Shown here: positions 28,508 to 37,183 of the stretch, piece after piece
Numbering within the stretch: position 1 is the first letter of the stretch
Layout of the letters: every line of letters begins with the position of its first letter
From: Acetobacterium malicum subsp. dehalogenans DSM 11527
Lineage (GTDB): Bacteria > Bacillota > Clostridia > Eubacteriales > Eubacteriaceae
Reading direction: 5' to 3'
Assembly (NCBI RefSeq): GCF_000472665.1
Contig: NZ_AXAC01000004.1
Coordinates: 120,962-184,961 of the forward strand
DNA: 64,000 nt
Notes under the pieces: generated by a model
The model's database searches: none
Seen by the model: the letters and a program-made list of their open reading frames with translations, nothing else
Told to the model about the DNA's origin: nothing
Translations under genes and position numbers: made by a program

Positions 28508-29746
28508 TTATTCAACTAATTGAGAGATCTTGATACTTTTGGTATGTTCGATGGGTTCCCAGATTTCAATCGGTTTGATAAAACACAACACATTAATGGG
28601 AATCCAGGAGGCCAGATAAAACCAAAAAGAGAAAACCGAAATATTGTTAATCTGACGGATTTTTTTGCCTTCCAGCCATAACACCATAGCGGTAAAGACC
28701 ACGCTGAAGAGGACCCCGCCAATGGAAAAGAGAATGGCAAAGCTCAATGCGTTGGACCAGACACTGGTGGTGATAAATAGCATCCCCAAAATGATAAAGG
28801 AACAAATGGTATAAATGCAGGTCAGTACTTGCATAAAGGGGGAAACCAGAAACATCAGCATATCCATGGCACAACGATTTTTATCCTTGACCACGGCGTC
28901 GATGAGCTGTTGCGAGTACTGATTAAAACACTGAATGGTACCAGTCGACCAACGTTTACGCTGCGACCAGGATTGATCAAAGGTAATCGGGTGCTCGTCA
29001 TAGGTAACCGCCTCGGGAACCCAGGCGACCCGGTAACCCTTGATGATGCATTGGGTAGTGAATTCGATATCTTCAGTCAGGCTGAAAGTTTTGAATCCTT
29101 CTTTTTTGATGACATCGGCATGCATCATAAATCCGGTTCCGTTTAAAGTAGCAGACCAGCCCAGCTTATGGCGAGCCAGGTTCATAAAACGATTCAAAGT
29201 CCAGTAAAATACTGATTGGCAGCCGGAAATCCAGGAATCATCGGGGTTTTTACTGTCCCGGTAACCCTGGGCAATTTTTTCGCCCGATTCAAGAACGTTA
29301 TTCATTGAGGTAATAAAATGTTTATCGACCAGATTATCGGCATCAAAAACGCAGAAGGCATCATAGACATCATTTTCGGCGAAAATATAATCAAAGAATT
29401 GCGAAAGGGCGGCACCTTTGGATTTAACTTCGGCCGTACAGGTCATAATCTTGGCACCGTGCTCAAGGGCTACTTCTTTGGTATTGTCAGTGCAATTATT
29501 GGGAATAACATAGACATCCATCAGTTCTTCCGGATAATCCTGTTGATGAAGACTTTCGATCAGATTACCAATAACCGCCGCTTCATTTCGGGCGGCAACC
29601 ACCACAGCAATGCGGTTTTTGGGAGGGGAGAGTACATATTTATTGTGTTTGGTATACCCAAATACTCCGATACCTAAGTAATAGATACCATAAATAAAAA
29701 ACGGGATGCCTAAAATAAATAACAGAGTAAAAATTTGTGAAACCAT
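28508..29746 (-). CDS. Processive GT2 glycosyltransferase (BcsA/NodC/IcaA-like)
   Basis: A 412-residue membrane enzyme: one N-terminal helix, a GT2 domain with AVVVAARNEAAVI, FDADN as DxD, SLTEDIEFT (TED motif) and SQRKRW, the QxxRW motif of processive beta-glycan synthases, then three C-terminal helices. There is no PilZ domain. It probably polymerises and extrudes a simple polysaccharide, or transfers a sugar to lipid as in related diglucosyl-diacylglycerol enzymes. It is monocistronic. Confidence 0.85.
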   Translation of the reverse strand: MVSQIFTLLFILGIPFFIYGIYYLGIGVFGYTKHNKYVLSPPKNRIAVVVAARNEAAVIGNLIESLHQQDYPEELMDVYVIPNNCTDNTKEVALEHGAKIMTCTAEVKSKGAALSQFFDYIFAENDVYDAFCVFDADNLVDKHFITSMNNVLESGEKIAQGYRDSKNPDDSWISGCQSVFYWTLNRFMNLARHKLGWSATLNGTGFMMHADVIKKEGFKTFSLTEDIEFTTQCIIKGYRVAWVPEAVTYDEHPITFDQSWSQRKRWSTGTIQCFNQYSQQLIDAVVKDKNRCAMDMLMFLVSPFMQVLTCIYTICSFIILGMLFITTSVWSNALSFAILFSIGGVLFSVVFTAMVLWLEGKKIRQINNISVFSFWFYLASWIPINVLCFIKPIEIWEPIEHTKSIKISQLVE

Positions 29747-29839
29747 CTCTATTTAATTTCTCCTTCATATTAAGTTATATCGGTGATTATCAAAGCCGGA
29801 AACAAATTGTGTTGTTCGGTTCCAATAACTACCGGATAT

Positions 29840-29868
29840 AGTATAAATGCTTTTTCTTCATGACACAA
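29840..29868 (-). promoter_or_regulatory. Possible promoter of the processive glycosyltransferase gene
   Basis: On the minus strand TTGTGT (29863-29868) and TATACT (29840-29845) are 17 bp apart. The -35 lies inside the left arm of an inverted repeat, so a repressor could block it. Confidence 0.4.
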
Positions 29869-29900
29869 CCACCAGGAATTGTCATTCATGGTGGTTGTGT
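29863..29900. repeat. 12-bp perfect inverted repeat
   Basis: ACACAACCACCA at 29863-29874 is matched by its complement at 29889-29900 with a 14-base loop. No T run follows on either strand. It lies in a 290-bp gene-free gap that otherwise shows nothing I recognise. Confidence 0.7.
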
Positions 29901-30036
29901 GAGTTTATGTTCGTCGCATTTAAGTTCCTTCATTTTAACACGAAACAGAGTATTTATCAAGGATTGGGGTTGTTTCCTGAAAACGAGACCATTGTTTTTT
30001 TAAGGTTATTCAAAGGTTTGTATTGCTTTTGCGTAT

Positions 30037-30249
30037 TTATAAATCCTCTAAATTATCTTTAATCAGGCGGGTCCGGGGCATTTCGGTTTTATGCATATTG
30101 GCAAAATATCCCCACAGCATAATCAATCCGATTGGCCAAATCAGGAGACTCCAAACAACCAGCCACCATTTGGAATAATAAAATGGTTTTTTTCCGACGC
30201 TATCTGTTACTTCATTTTCTGCCATCATATCTAATTTATCTTCTAACAT
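30037..30249 (-). CDS. Small single-span membrane protein
   Basis: A 70-residue protein with an acidic N-terminus, the segment KKPFYYSKWWLVVWSLLIWP that starts a hydrophobic helix, and a charged end. Similar tails occur at the C-terminus of zinc-ribbon membrane proteins, but no zinc ligands are present. AGGAGG eight bases before the ATG makes this start clear; the reading frame upstream of it is probably untranslated. Function unknown. Confidence 0.7.
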   Translation of the reverse strand: MLEDKLDMMAENEVTDSVGKKPFYYSKWWLVVWSLLIWPIGLIMLWGYFANMHKTEMPRTRLIKDNLEDL

Positions 30250-30408
30250 TGTCACATCCTCCTTTTTTCTTTGTTGAACTATAGATACCCTAAAACTGCG
30301 AAAAACAACAATAATCAAAAAACTTAAAAAACTAAAGGGTTCATTTTTGATTCATATTGAATGCTTAAAATAGAGCCATGAAATAAAATCAATGGTTGGA
30401 GGATCGAC

Positions 30409-31284
30409 TTGAAAAAAGGAAAAACAAACAAGTTTATAATTGGCAGTGTGGTTGGAGTGTTGTTGATTGTGGGAGGATTTGTGGGATATCAGGTTTTAGC
30501 AAATTCGGCGAAAGATCAGTTTACCGCGACACCTGCTTTAGTAGGTAATATTGTCAATGACAACCGTTTTTCAGGGGTAATTGAGAGTCAGTCCCGGGAA
30601 GATGTCATGGCCGCCAGTGCTCTGGAAATAAGTGAGCTCTACGTCAGTGAAGGAGAACTAATTGCTGAAGAGACAGATCTTTATGAATCGGTTTCGGGGG
30701 ATCTTGTCACCTCAACCGTCGCCGGGGAAGTAGCCGAGATTTATTACGATGAAGATGAAACCGTGGCGGCTGGCGGGAAAATTATGGAGATTGTCGATTT
30801 TGCTAATCTTCAGGTCAGTATCAAGGTGGACGAATATCAATTGGCCAGCTTAGCAGTGGGAGCGCCGGTCACCATCAATATCGACAGTATTGGGCGTAGT
30901 GTTCAGGGATCGGTCAGCGAAATCAGTCGGGAAGCAAAGAACGAAAATGGGGTGGCTTATTTTACCGCCATCGTTGATTTTCAGGGCGATGCACAGATTC
31001 GCATTGGGATGAATGCGGAAGTGGTCATCGTTAAGGAACAAGTTGAAAAGGCAGTGACGGTTCCGGTGGATGCGATTCAATTTGGCGCTGACAACGAAAG
31101 CTATGTCCTGATCAAAGGCGAGTCGGAAAATGCTGAGCAACGTCCGGTAACTACCGGAATAACCGACGGCATCAATATCCAAATAATAGAAGGTCTTGCC
31201 GAAAATGAGGTGGTTTTTATTCCCATGATGACAACCCCTGAGACCTCAACCTTTCAGCGACCGGAAACCGGTGGTGAACTCTAA
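30409..31284 (+). CDS. Efflux periplasmic-adaptor-like protein (HlyD/MacA family)
   Basis: A 291-residue protein with one N-terminal helix, a barrel-sandwich (lipoyl-like) domain split around residues 60-120 and a beta-barrel domain. It lacks the long coiled-coil hairpin of Gram-negative MacA, as usual in Gram-positive versions. It starts with TTG eight bases after GGAGG and its stop overlaps the ATPase start (TAATG). It should couple to the MacB-like ATPase and permease encoded next. Confidence 0.85.
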   Translation: MKKGKTNKFIIGSVVGVLLIVGGFVGYQVLANSAKDQFTATPALVGNIVNDNRFSGVIESQSREDVMAASALEISELYVSEGELIAEETDLYESVSGDLVTSTVAGEVAEIYYDEDETVAAGGKIMEIVDFANLQVSIKVDEYQLASLAVGAPVTINIDSIGRSVQGSVSEISREAKNENGVAYFTAIVDFQGDAQIRIGMNAEVVIVKEQVEKAVTVPVDAIQFGADNESYVLIKGESENAEQRPVTTGITDGINIQIIEGLAENEVVFIPMMTTPETSTFQRPETGGEL

Positions 31285-31973
31285 TGCCTGAAAAAATACT
31301 GGAAATGAAAAAGCTCGTCAAGACTTATATCATGGGTGAAGAGGAGCAGATGGTTTTAAAAGGCATAGATCTGGATATCAATCGTGGCGATTTTCTTTCG
31401 GTGCTGGGACCGTCCGGTTCAGGAAAATCGACCTTAATGAACATTATCGGCTGTCTGGATGTCCCCACCAGTGGGACCTATTATCTGTCTGGAGAATTGA
31501 TTCGCGATCTGCCTGAGGTGGATCTTTCCCATATCCGTAACCGCGAAATCGGTTTTATCTTTCAGCAGTTTCAACTGTTGCCACGGTTATCAGCCCAGAA
31601 AAATGTGGAGCTGCCACTTATTTATGCCGGGGTGCCCGAGAAAGAACGGCAGGCCCGCAGTGCTCATATTCTGGAACGGGTGGGGCTGGCCGATAAAATG
31701 AACAACCGCCCCAATCAGTTATCGGGCGGTCAGCAGCAGCGGGTGGCCATTGCCAGAGCGCTGGTCACCGAGCCAACCATTCTGCTGGCCGATGAACCCA
31801 CCGGAGCCCTGGATCAACAGACCGGTCATCAGATTATGGCGCTCTTTAAAGAACTTTATCAGGAAGGAAAAACCATCGTGATGATCACCCATGATGCTGA
31901 TGTGGCTAAAAACGGCAGCCGCATTGTCCGGATTGTCGATGGGAATCTCAGTGAGGGGGTGTACAATGCTTAA
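31284..31973 (+). CDS. MacB/LolD-type ABC ATPase
   Basis: A 229-residue ATPase with Walker A GPSGSGKST, signature [16 protein letters not shown], Walker B ILLADEPTGALDQQTG and switch His in MITHD. The LxDEPTGALD form is typical of the MacB/LolD/FtsE group. It overlaps the adaptor gene by one base and the permease gene by eight, so the three subunits are translated together. Confidence 0.93.
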   Translation: MPEKILEMKKLVKTYIMGEEEQMVLKGIDLDINRGDFLSVLGPSGSGKSTLMNIIGCLDVPTSGTYYLSGELIRDLPEVDLSHIRNREIGFIFQQFQLLPRLSAQKNVELPLIYAGVPEKERQARSAHILERVGLADKMNNRPNQLSGGQQQRVAIARALVTEPTILLADEPTGALDQQTGHQIMALFKELYQEGKTIVMITHDADVAKNGSRIVRIVDGNLSEGVYNA

Positions 31974-33138
31974 GGAAAGTATTAAAATGGCATTAGAAAA
32001 TATCGTCAGTAATAAGATGCGATCCTTTCTCACGATGCTGGGCATCATTATCGGAGTGGGATCGGTGATTGCGCTGATCACCATTGTTTCGGGAGCCACC
32101 AGCACCGTCACCGATCAGGTAGCTTCGATGGGGGCTAATACAGTGACCGTCCAGGTTCAGGGAACACCATTGAAACAGGGGCTGACCCAGGGCGATGTCA
32201 ACAAGATCGCTGAACTGTCAAACATCTCTGGGATTGCCCCAACCATTTCCGGTCAAACCACAGTGGCCTTTGACGGCAATACCATGGATGAGATTACCCT
32301 TCAGGGAAAAAATGATGTGTACTTTGAAAACACCGAAGATGTCATCTCATCGGGACGCATCATTAATACCATTGATACCGAAAATAAAAGCCGGGTGGCG
32401 CTGATTGGAAATGACATTGCCAATGAACTCTATATCGGCAAAAATCCCATTGGCCAGGAAATTAAAATTGGCGGCATTGCCTATCATGTCATTGGGATCT
32501 TACAGGAATCGGATAGTTTTGCTTCTGCCGATACCAACAGCTCGGTAATCATCCCCTATACCACCGCCATGGGCGTGGTCGGGGCCAAATATATTAACAG
32601 CATGACCGTCTATATTGCTGATGAGGCGCTGGCCGATACCACCACCCGGCAAATTGAAGGGGTCTTAACAAAAGCCTTTAATGGTGACGAAGATGGTTAC
32701 TCGATCGTCAACATGCAGAGTATCCTCGAGACCATTGAAGAGATGACCAGCATTCTGTCGATGATGCTGGCGGGGATCGCCTCGATCTCACTGGTAGTCG
32801 GGGGCATTGGCATCATGAACATGATGCTGGTTTCGGTCACCGAACGGACCAGTGAGATCGGTTTGCGCAAGGCCCTGGGAGCCGAGCCGAAACAGATTCA
32901 ACTCCAGTTTTTGATTGAGTCAGTGGTACTCTGTCTGATTGGTGGCATCATTGGCTTTATCCTGGGAGTCAGCCTGGCCTGGGTGGTCGCCAATCTGATC
33001 GGAACCAGTTTTGCTCTGACGGCCTCCACCGTTTTATTGGCGATCGGCTTTTCCGCCGCCATCGGTGTGGTTTTTGGTTTTATGCCGGCCCGCAAGGCTT
33101 CCCGGCTCAACCCGATTGATGCCCTGCGAAGTATTTAG
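31966..33138 (+). CDS. MacB-type ABC permease (FtsX family)
   Basis: A 390-residue membrane protein: one N-terminal helix, a large outer MacB periplasmic-core domain (about 50-250), then three C-terminal helices with [17 protein letters not shown] and [10 protein letters not shown], hallmarks of FtsX-like permeases. The ATG at 31966, preceded by GAGGGGG, lies inside the ATPase end; a longer frame from 31891 is unlikely. With the adaptor it would export or sense antimicrobial compounds or move lipophilic substrates. Confidence 0.92.
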   Translation: MLKESIKMALENIVSNKMRSFLTMLGIIIGVGSVIALITIVSGATSTVTDQVASMGANTVTVQVQGTPLKQGLTQGDVNKIAELSNISGIAPTISGQTTVAFDGNTMDEITLQGKNDVYFENTEDVISSGRIINTIDTENKSRVALIGNDIANELYIGKNPIGQEIKIGGIAYHVIGILQESDSFASADTNSSVIIPYTTAMGVVGAKYINSMTVYIADEALADTTTRQIEGVLTKAFNGDEDGYSIVNMQSILETIEEMTSILSMMLAGIASISLVVGGIGIMNMMLVSVTERTSEIGLRKALGAEPKQIQLQFLIESVVLCLIGGIIGFILGVSLAWVVANLIGTSFALTASTVLLAIGFSAAIGVVFGFMPARKASRLNPIDALRSI

Positions 33139-33159
33139 GGAAGAAAATAGGAGAAAGAA

Positions 33160-33831
33160 ATGTTCAGTATTTTAATTTGCGAGGATGACAATCACATTCG
33201 CCGGCTATTTCGGGATACCCTGGAGAAAGAAGGCTATTCGGTCTTTGAAGCAAGCGACGGCGTCATGGCGCTGGACGAGCTGGGGAAAAATCATATTGAT
33301 CTGTTAATCACCGATGTGATGATGCCCTATATGGATGGCCATGTATTAACCAAAACCCTACGGGATGGGGGCTTAGAGCTCCCCATCCTGATGATCACCG
33401 CCAGAGAAAGCATCGATGATAAAAAAACCGGTTTTAAAGCCGGCACCGATGATTATATGGTCAAGCCGGTGGACATGGATGAAATACTGCTGCGGGTTTT
33501 TGCTTTATTGCGGCGGGCCAAAATAGCCAATGAACAGCGACTGGTGGTAGGAAAAACGGTTCTGGATTATGAAGCCTTGACCTTAAGCATTGGTGATGAA
33601 ACGACTACCCTGCCCAAAAAAGAGTTTCTGCTGCTGTTTAAACTGTTATCGGCACCCAACCGGATTTTTACCCGGGCGCAAATTATGGATGAGATATGGG
33701 GCTATGAAAGTGAAAGTGATCACCGTACCGTGGATGTCCATATCAAACGGTTACGGGAAAAACTGGAAAACAATCGTGATTTCGAAATCATCACCGTCAA
33801 AGGCTTGGGCTATAAAGTCCGGGTTTTATAG
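33160..33831 (+). CDS. OmpR-family response regulator
   Basis: A 223-residue regulator: receiver domain with phospho-acceptor Asp52 (LLITDVMMPYMDG) and Lys in VKPVDMDE, then a winged-helix DNA-binding domain ending DHRTVDVHIKRLREKL and GLGYKV. It follows the efflux operon at 21 bp and precedes its kinase, so it probably controls that operon. Confidence 0.93.
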   Translation: MFSILICEDDNHIRRLFRDTLEKEGYSVFEASDGVMALDELGKNHIDLLITDVMMPYMDGHVLTKTLRDGGLELPILMITARESIDDKKTGFKAGTDDYMVKPVDMDEILLRVFALLRRAKIANEQRLVVGKTVLDYEALTLSIGDETTTLPKKEFLLLFKLLSAPNRIFTRAQIMDEIWGYESESDHRTVDVHIKRLREKLENNRDFEIITVKGLGYKVRVL

Positions 33832-33849
33832 TCCGGGATAAGGAGTCAT

Positions 33850-35163
33850 ATGAAAAATAGAATTTTTCATTCAATTTACACAAAATTTCTGGTGACCTTT
33901 TTAGGAGCGCTTTTCTTCTCATCCACCTTAACCTTTGGGGTGATTTATTGGTCCCAGTTGGGCAATATTCTCGATCAAATCCGGGTGGAGTTGGTTAACC
34001 AGGCTCAGGCGGTTCAGACTCTGAATCAGGAGCAGTTGAGTGATGAAGCAATCACTGATTTATATGCCCAGGGAATTGTGGTGTCCCGGATTGTTGCCAG
34101 TCTGGATGAAGCGGGGGCGGCGTTGTCTGAAGAGGAACGTGAAAAACTTGAACGGGGCGAGATTGTTTACCTGATTTCCCACCAAGGTCACGATTTTCCG
34201 ATGGCGCTGGGCAAGTTGACCGATGGTTATGTCGTTACCATGCCAAATCTGGAAAAAAATCAAATTGCCGGCTTTATGAACCTTCAACGCACGACCATGC
34301 TGGTAACCCTGCTAATCGGATCAGTGCTGATTGTCATTGCCGTAGCGATGATTGCCAAACCGATAAAAGCCGTTTCCGAAGCCACCAAAAAAGTCGCCGA
34401 CGGTGATTTTGATATCCGGCTGAAGGTACGGGGAAAGGATGAGCTGGCGGTGTTGGCTCAAAATTTTAATATCATGACCACAGCGCTATCCCGAAACGAC
34501 TATATCCATCGGGATTTTGTCAGCAATGTTTCCCATGAATTTAAAACCCCGATCGCCTCCATTAAAGGTTTTGGAAAGCTCTTGAAAGATCCTGATATAT
34601 CCGAAACCCAACGGCAGGAATATATCGATATTATTGTCGATGAAAGCGACCGGCTGTGGAAGCTGTCGGCCAATGTCTTAAAACTGTCGGAATTGGAAAA
34701 TGGCGTTTTGGGGTTGAAGAAAGAAGCCTTTGCGCTGGATGAATCAATCCGGCGAGTGGTGTTGCTGCTGCAGGAAAAGTGGGAAGCTAAAAATATCGAT
34801 CTGGATATCCAGTTGGATGAAATTACCTACCAGGGTGATCAGGAACTGATGGCCCAGGTTATTATCAATCTGTTGACCAATGCGATTCACCATAGCCCGG
34901 TCGCTGGCGAAATCAGGATTGATCTCCATCAAACGGCCAAAGAAATTACAATAACAATAGCCGATACCGGAAAGGGCATTAGTAGGGAAGATCAGGAAAA
35001 AATATTTGATCGTTTCTACAAGGCCGATCAATCCCGCAGTACCCCCGGTACCGGGTTGGGACTTACCATTTCTCAGCGCATCGTTGGCCTTCACGGCGGA
35101 ACCATTGCTGTGGAAAGTGCGCTGGAAAAGGGCAGTACCTTTTTTGTCAGACTACCCCAATAA
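33850..35163 (+). CDS. Sensor histidine kinase
   Basis: A 437-residue kinase with two helices (about 12-35 and 145-168) flanking an outer sensor of about 110 residues, a HAMP linker, the H-box VSHEFKTPIASIKGF, and ATPase boxes N (LLTNAIHHSP), G1 (ADTGKGI) and G2 (GTGLGLTI). It pairs with the response regulator 18 bp upstream. The sensor domain has no recognised ligand. Confidence 0.93.
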   Translation: MKNRIFHSIYTKFLVTFLGALFFSSTLTFGVIYWSQLGNILDQIRVELVNQAQAVQTLNQEQLSDEAITDLYAQGIVVSRIVASLDEAGAALSEEEREKLERGEIVYLISHQGHDFPMALGKLTDGYVVTMPNLEKNQIAGFMNLQRTTMLVTLLIGSVLIVIAVAMIAKPIKAVSEATKKVADGDFDIRLKVRGKDELAVLAQNFNIMTTALSRNDYIHRDFVSNVSHEFKTPIASIKGFGKLLKDPDISETQRQEYIDIIVDESDRLWKLSANVLKLSELENGVLGLKKEAFALDESIRRVVLLLQEKWEAKNIDLDIQLDEITYQGDQELMAQVIINLLTNAIHHSPVAGEIRIDLHQTAKEITITIADTGKGISREDQEKIFDRFYKADQSRSTPGTGLGLTISQRIVGLHGGTIAVESALEKGSTFFVRLPQ

Positions 35164-35176
35164 AATGTAAATACGT

Positions 35177-35248
35177 CAAGCACCCGTCAGGGATAAAAAG
35201 TTCAGTCAGCTTTGCTGCTAAAACTTGCTTTATCAAGACGGGTGTTTG
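35177..35248 (+). other. Long irregular intergenic hairpin
   Basis: Four stacked helices pair across this 72-base stretch: 35177-35188 with 35237-35248 (12 bp, one G-U), 35192-35197 with 35229-35234, 35198-35202 with 35222-35226, and 35207-35210 with 35214-35217. No T run follows, so it may be a regulatory leader of the HD-GYP gene, an mRNA 3' end or a dispersed repeat element. Confidence 0.65.
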
Positions 35249-35398
35249 GCTTGTTACGCCGCAGGCGCTGATAAAACCAACGACAAAATTAGATTGTCGC
35301 TGGAATTTATAATTAATTATATTGAAGTTGATGCCAAAATAATATATCATGAAACTGATTTTTATAATTTATATCAAAACAAAAGGATGTTGGCTGAT

Positions 35399-37087
35399 AT
35401 GACAATGTATGATTCGCTTACTGTTTTATATTCGATCGGGCTGATTATTTCAATCACCTGCATCATTGGTGTGGCTCTTCAAAAACCTTCCGATGAGCAA
35501 AAACTGATGCTGCTAATTTCTTTTTTTGCTTTTTTAATATCATTGGGATACTGGTTTGGCATTCAGTCCAATTCGGCCGAAGCTGCTATTATGGCTTATA
35601 AACTGATGTACCTCGGGGGATGCAGCCTCTATTTTTTAATGGTCTTGTTTTTCGTCCGCTATTATAAAATAAAAGCGCCAAAACTGTTTTTCCCTATTTT
35701 TGCGCTGCTCTGCATCTTGCTTACCGGCGCCACCCTGACGATGGACCAGCATCACTGGTTTTATCAAAGCTATACCTTTGCTTATGAAACCGGTGTCCCC
35801 GTACTGATCAAAGAATACGGAATTCTACATACCGTCTATATGGCACTGGAAGCCGCCGTGGCTCTGGGTCTGATTGTGATGGTGATTTATCAGAGTAGCA
35901 AACGGAAAGACAAGGAAAAGTGGGAACCTTTTTTGTTATTGGCGGTGCCTTTAATTCCAGCTCTGATTCATATTGGCAAATTATATCTGCCAACCCAAAT
36001 TGACCTGGCCTCCATCGGCATTTTGATTTCGGAACTCTTATTGATTGTGCTGATCTATCGGCTGAAGATCTATGACATTAACGATACCGCCAAACAGTTA
36101 ATCATCGATTCCATGGATGATGCGATTATCGTGGTCGACCACAATTATCTCTACAAAGAAGTTAATGAACAGGCCATTGTCCTGTTTCCGGAGTTTGCCA
36201 GAGCAAAGAAGGACACAGAGCTGGCGGTCATATCGCCGGCGCTGGATCAGACTCTGAAAGAAGAGGATGCCAGCTTGTTCTATCTTGAAAGCCGGGTTTA
36301 TGAACCTCATGTCAAGACGATCCGCCGGAATAACCAGATCAGAGGTTATGTGATCTGGTATCTGGATGTCACCGAAGCGGAAAAACGTAAGGAACTGGTA
36401 CTCAATTATCAACAGGACCTGGAAAAAGAAGTGGCTCTGAAAACAGCCCGAATTGAAGAGATCCAGGAACAGATCATCATCAGCTTTGCCAATATTATCG
36501 AAATTCGGGATACCATCACCGGCGAACATGTCCGACGCACCAGTCTCTATGCCGAGAAAATCGCTGCCGTACTGCTCCAAAATGGCGACTATCCGGAGTT
36601 CGTTAATGAGCGGTTTATCCGGTTACTTTATACGGCCGCGCCGCTTCACGATGTGGGAAAAATCATGGTTTCCGACAGCATCTTGAACAAGCCGGGAAAA
36701 CTGACCGAAGAGGAATGGGTGTTGATGAAAAAGCATGCTGAGCACGGTCAGAACATTTTAAAAAAAGCCCTGGCCAGGATTCAGGATGTGGATTATTATA
36801 ATATGGTCTGCGAGGTGGCCATGTATCATCACGAACGATGGATTGGCGGCGGTTATCCGGAAGCCCTATCCGGTGAGGAGATTCCCCTGAGTGCGCGGAT
36901 TATGGCGATCGCTGATGTCTTTGATGCCCTGACTTCGGCACGACCTTACAAAGACATTTACGACTATGATGCCGCTTTTGAAATTATCAAAAAAGAACGG
37001 GGCCTTCATTTTGACCCGATCCTGGTTGATGCCTTTTTGTCGATTCGGGAAGAAATTGAAGCCGTCGCAAACCAACAGGATAATTAA
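35399..37087 (+). CDS. 7TM-PAS-HD-GYP protein, likely cyclic-di-GMP phosphodiesterase
   Basis: A 562-residue membrane sensor: seven N-terminal helices like the histidine-kinase 7TM sensor region, a PAS-like domain (about 225-330) including IIDSMDDAIIVVD, a short coiled coil, then an HD domain with HDVGK and the HD-GYP hallmark HHERWIGGGYPEAL followed by ARIMAIADVFDALTS. HD-GYP enzymes hydrolyse cyclic di-GMP. AAAAGG at 35381-35386 favours the ATG at 35399; ATGs at 35387 and 35405 are alternatives. Confidence 0.88.
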   Translation: MTMYDSLTVLYSIGLIISITCIIGVALQKPSDEQKLMLLISFFAFLISLGYWFGIQSNSAEAAIMAYKLMYLGGCSLYFLMVLFFVRYYKIKAPKLFFPIFALLCILLTGATLTMDQHHWFYQSYTFAYETGVPVLIKEYGILHTVYMALEAAVALGLIVMVIYQSSKRKDKEKWEPFLLLAVPLIPALIHIGKLYLPTQIDLASIGILISELLLIVLIYRLKIYDINDTAKQLIIDSMDDAIIVVDHNYLYKEVNEQAIVLFPEFARAKKDTELAVISPALDQTLKEEDASLFYLESRVYEPHVKTIRRNNQIRGYVIWYLDVTEAEKRKELVLNYQQDLEKEVALKTARIEEIQEQIIISFANIIEIRDTITGEHVRRTSLYAEKIAAVLLQNGDYPEFVNERFIRLLYTAAPLHDVGKIMVSDSILNKPGKLTEEEWVLMKKHAEHGQNILKKALARIQDVDYYNMVCEVAMYHHERWIGGGYPEALSGEEIPLSARIMAIADVFDALTSARPYKDIYDYDAAFEIIKKERGLHFDPILVDAFLSIREEIEAVANQQDN

Positions 37088-37096
37088 GGAATTTAA

Positions 37097-37145
37097 AAAA
37101 GGGAGCTTTCCGGATCATCAGCGATGATCTGGAAAGCTCCCTTTT
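37097..37145. terminator. Bidirectional terminator (23-bp stem)
   Basis: 37097-37119 pairs with 37123-37145 (one G-T pair, 3-base loop), flanked by A and T tracts, between convergent genes. Confidence 0.9.
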
Positions 37146-37183
37146 ATTAGGGATAGCTAACTAGTATTAACGAGTGTTATTAA

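Noticed and set aside
35164..35398. Cyclic-di-GMP riboswitch before the HD-GYP gene
   Set aside because: The hairpin does not show the conserved GEMM core or tetraloop-receptor sequences; only a long irregular stem is present.
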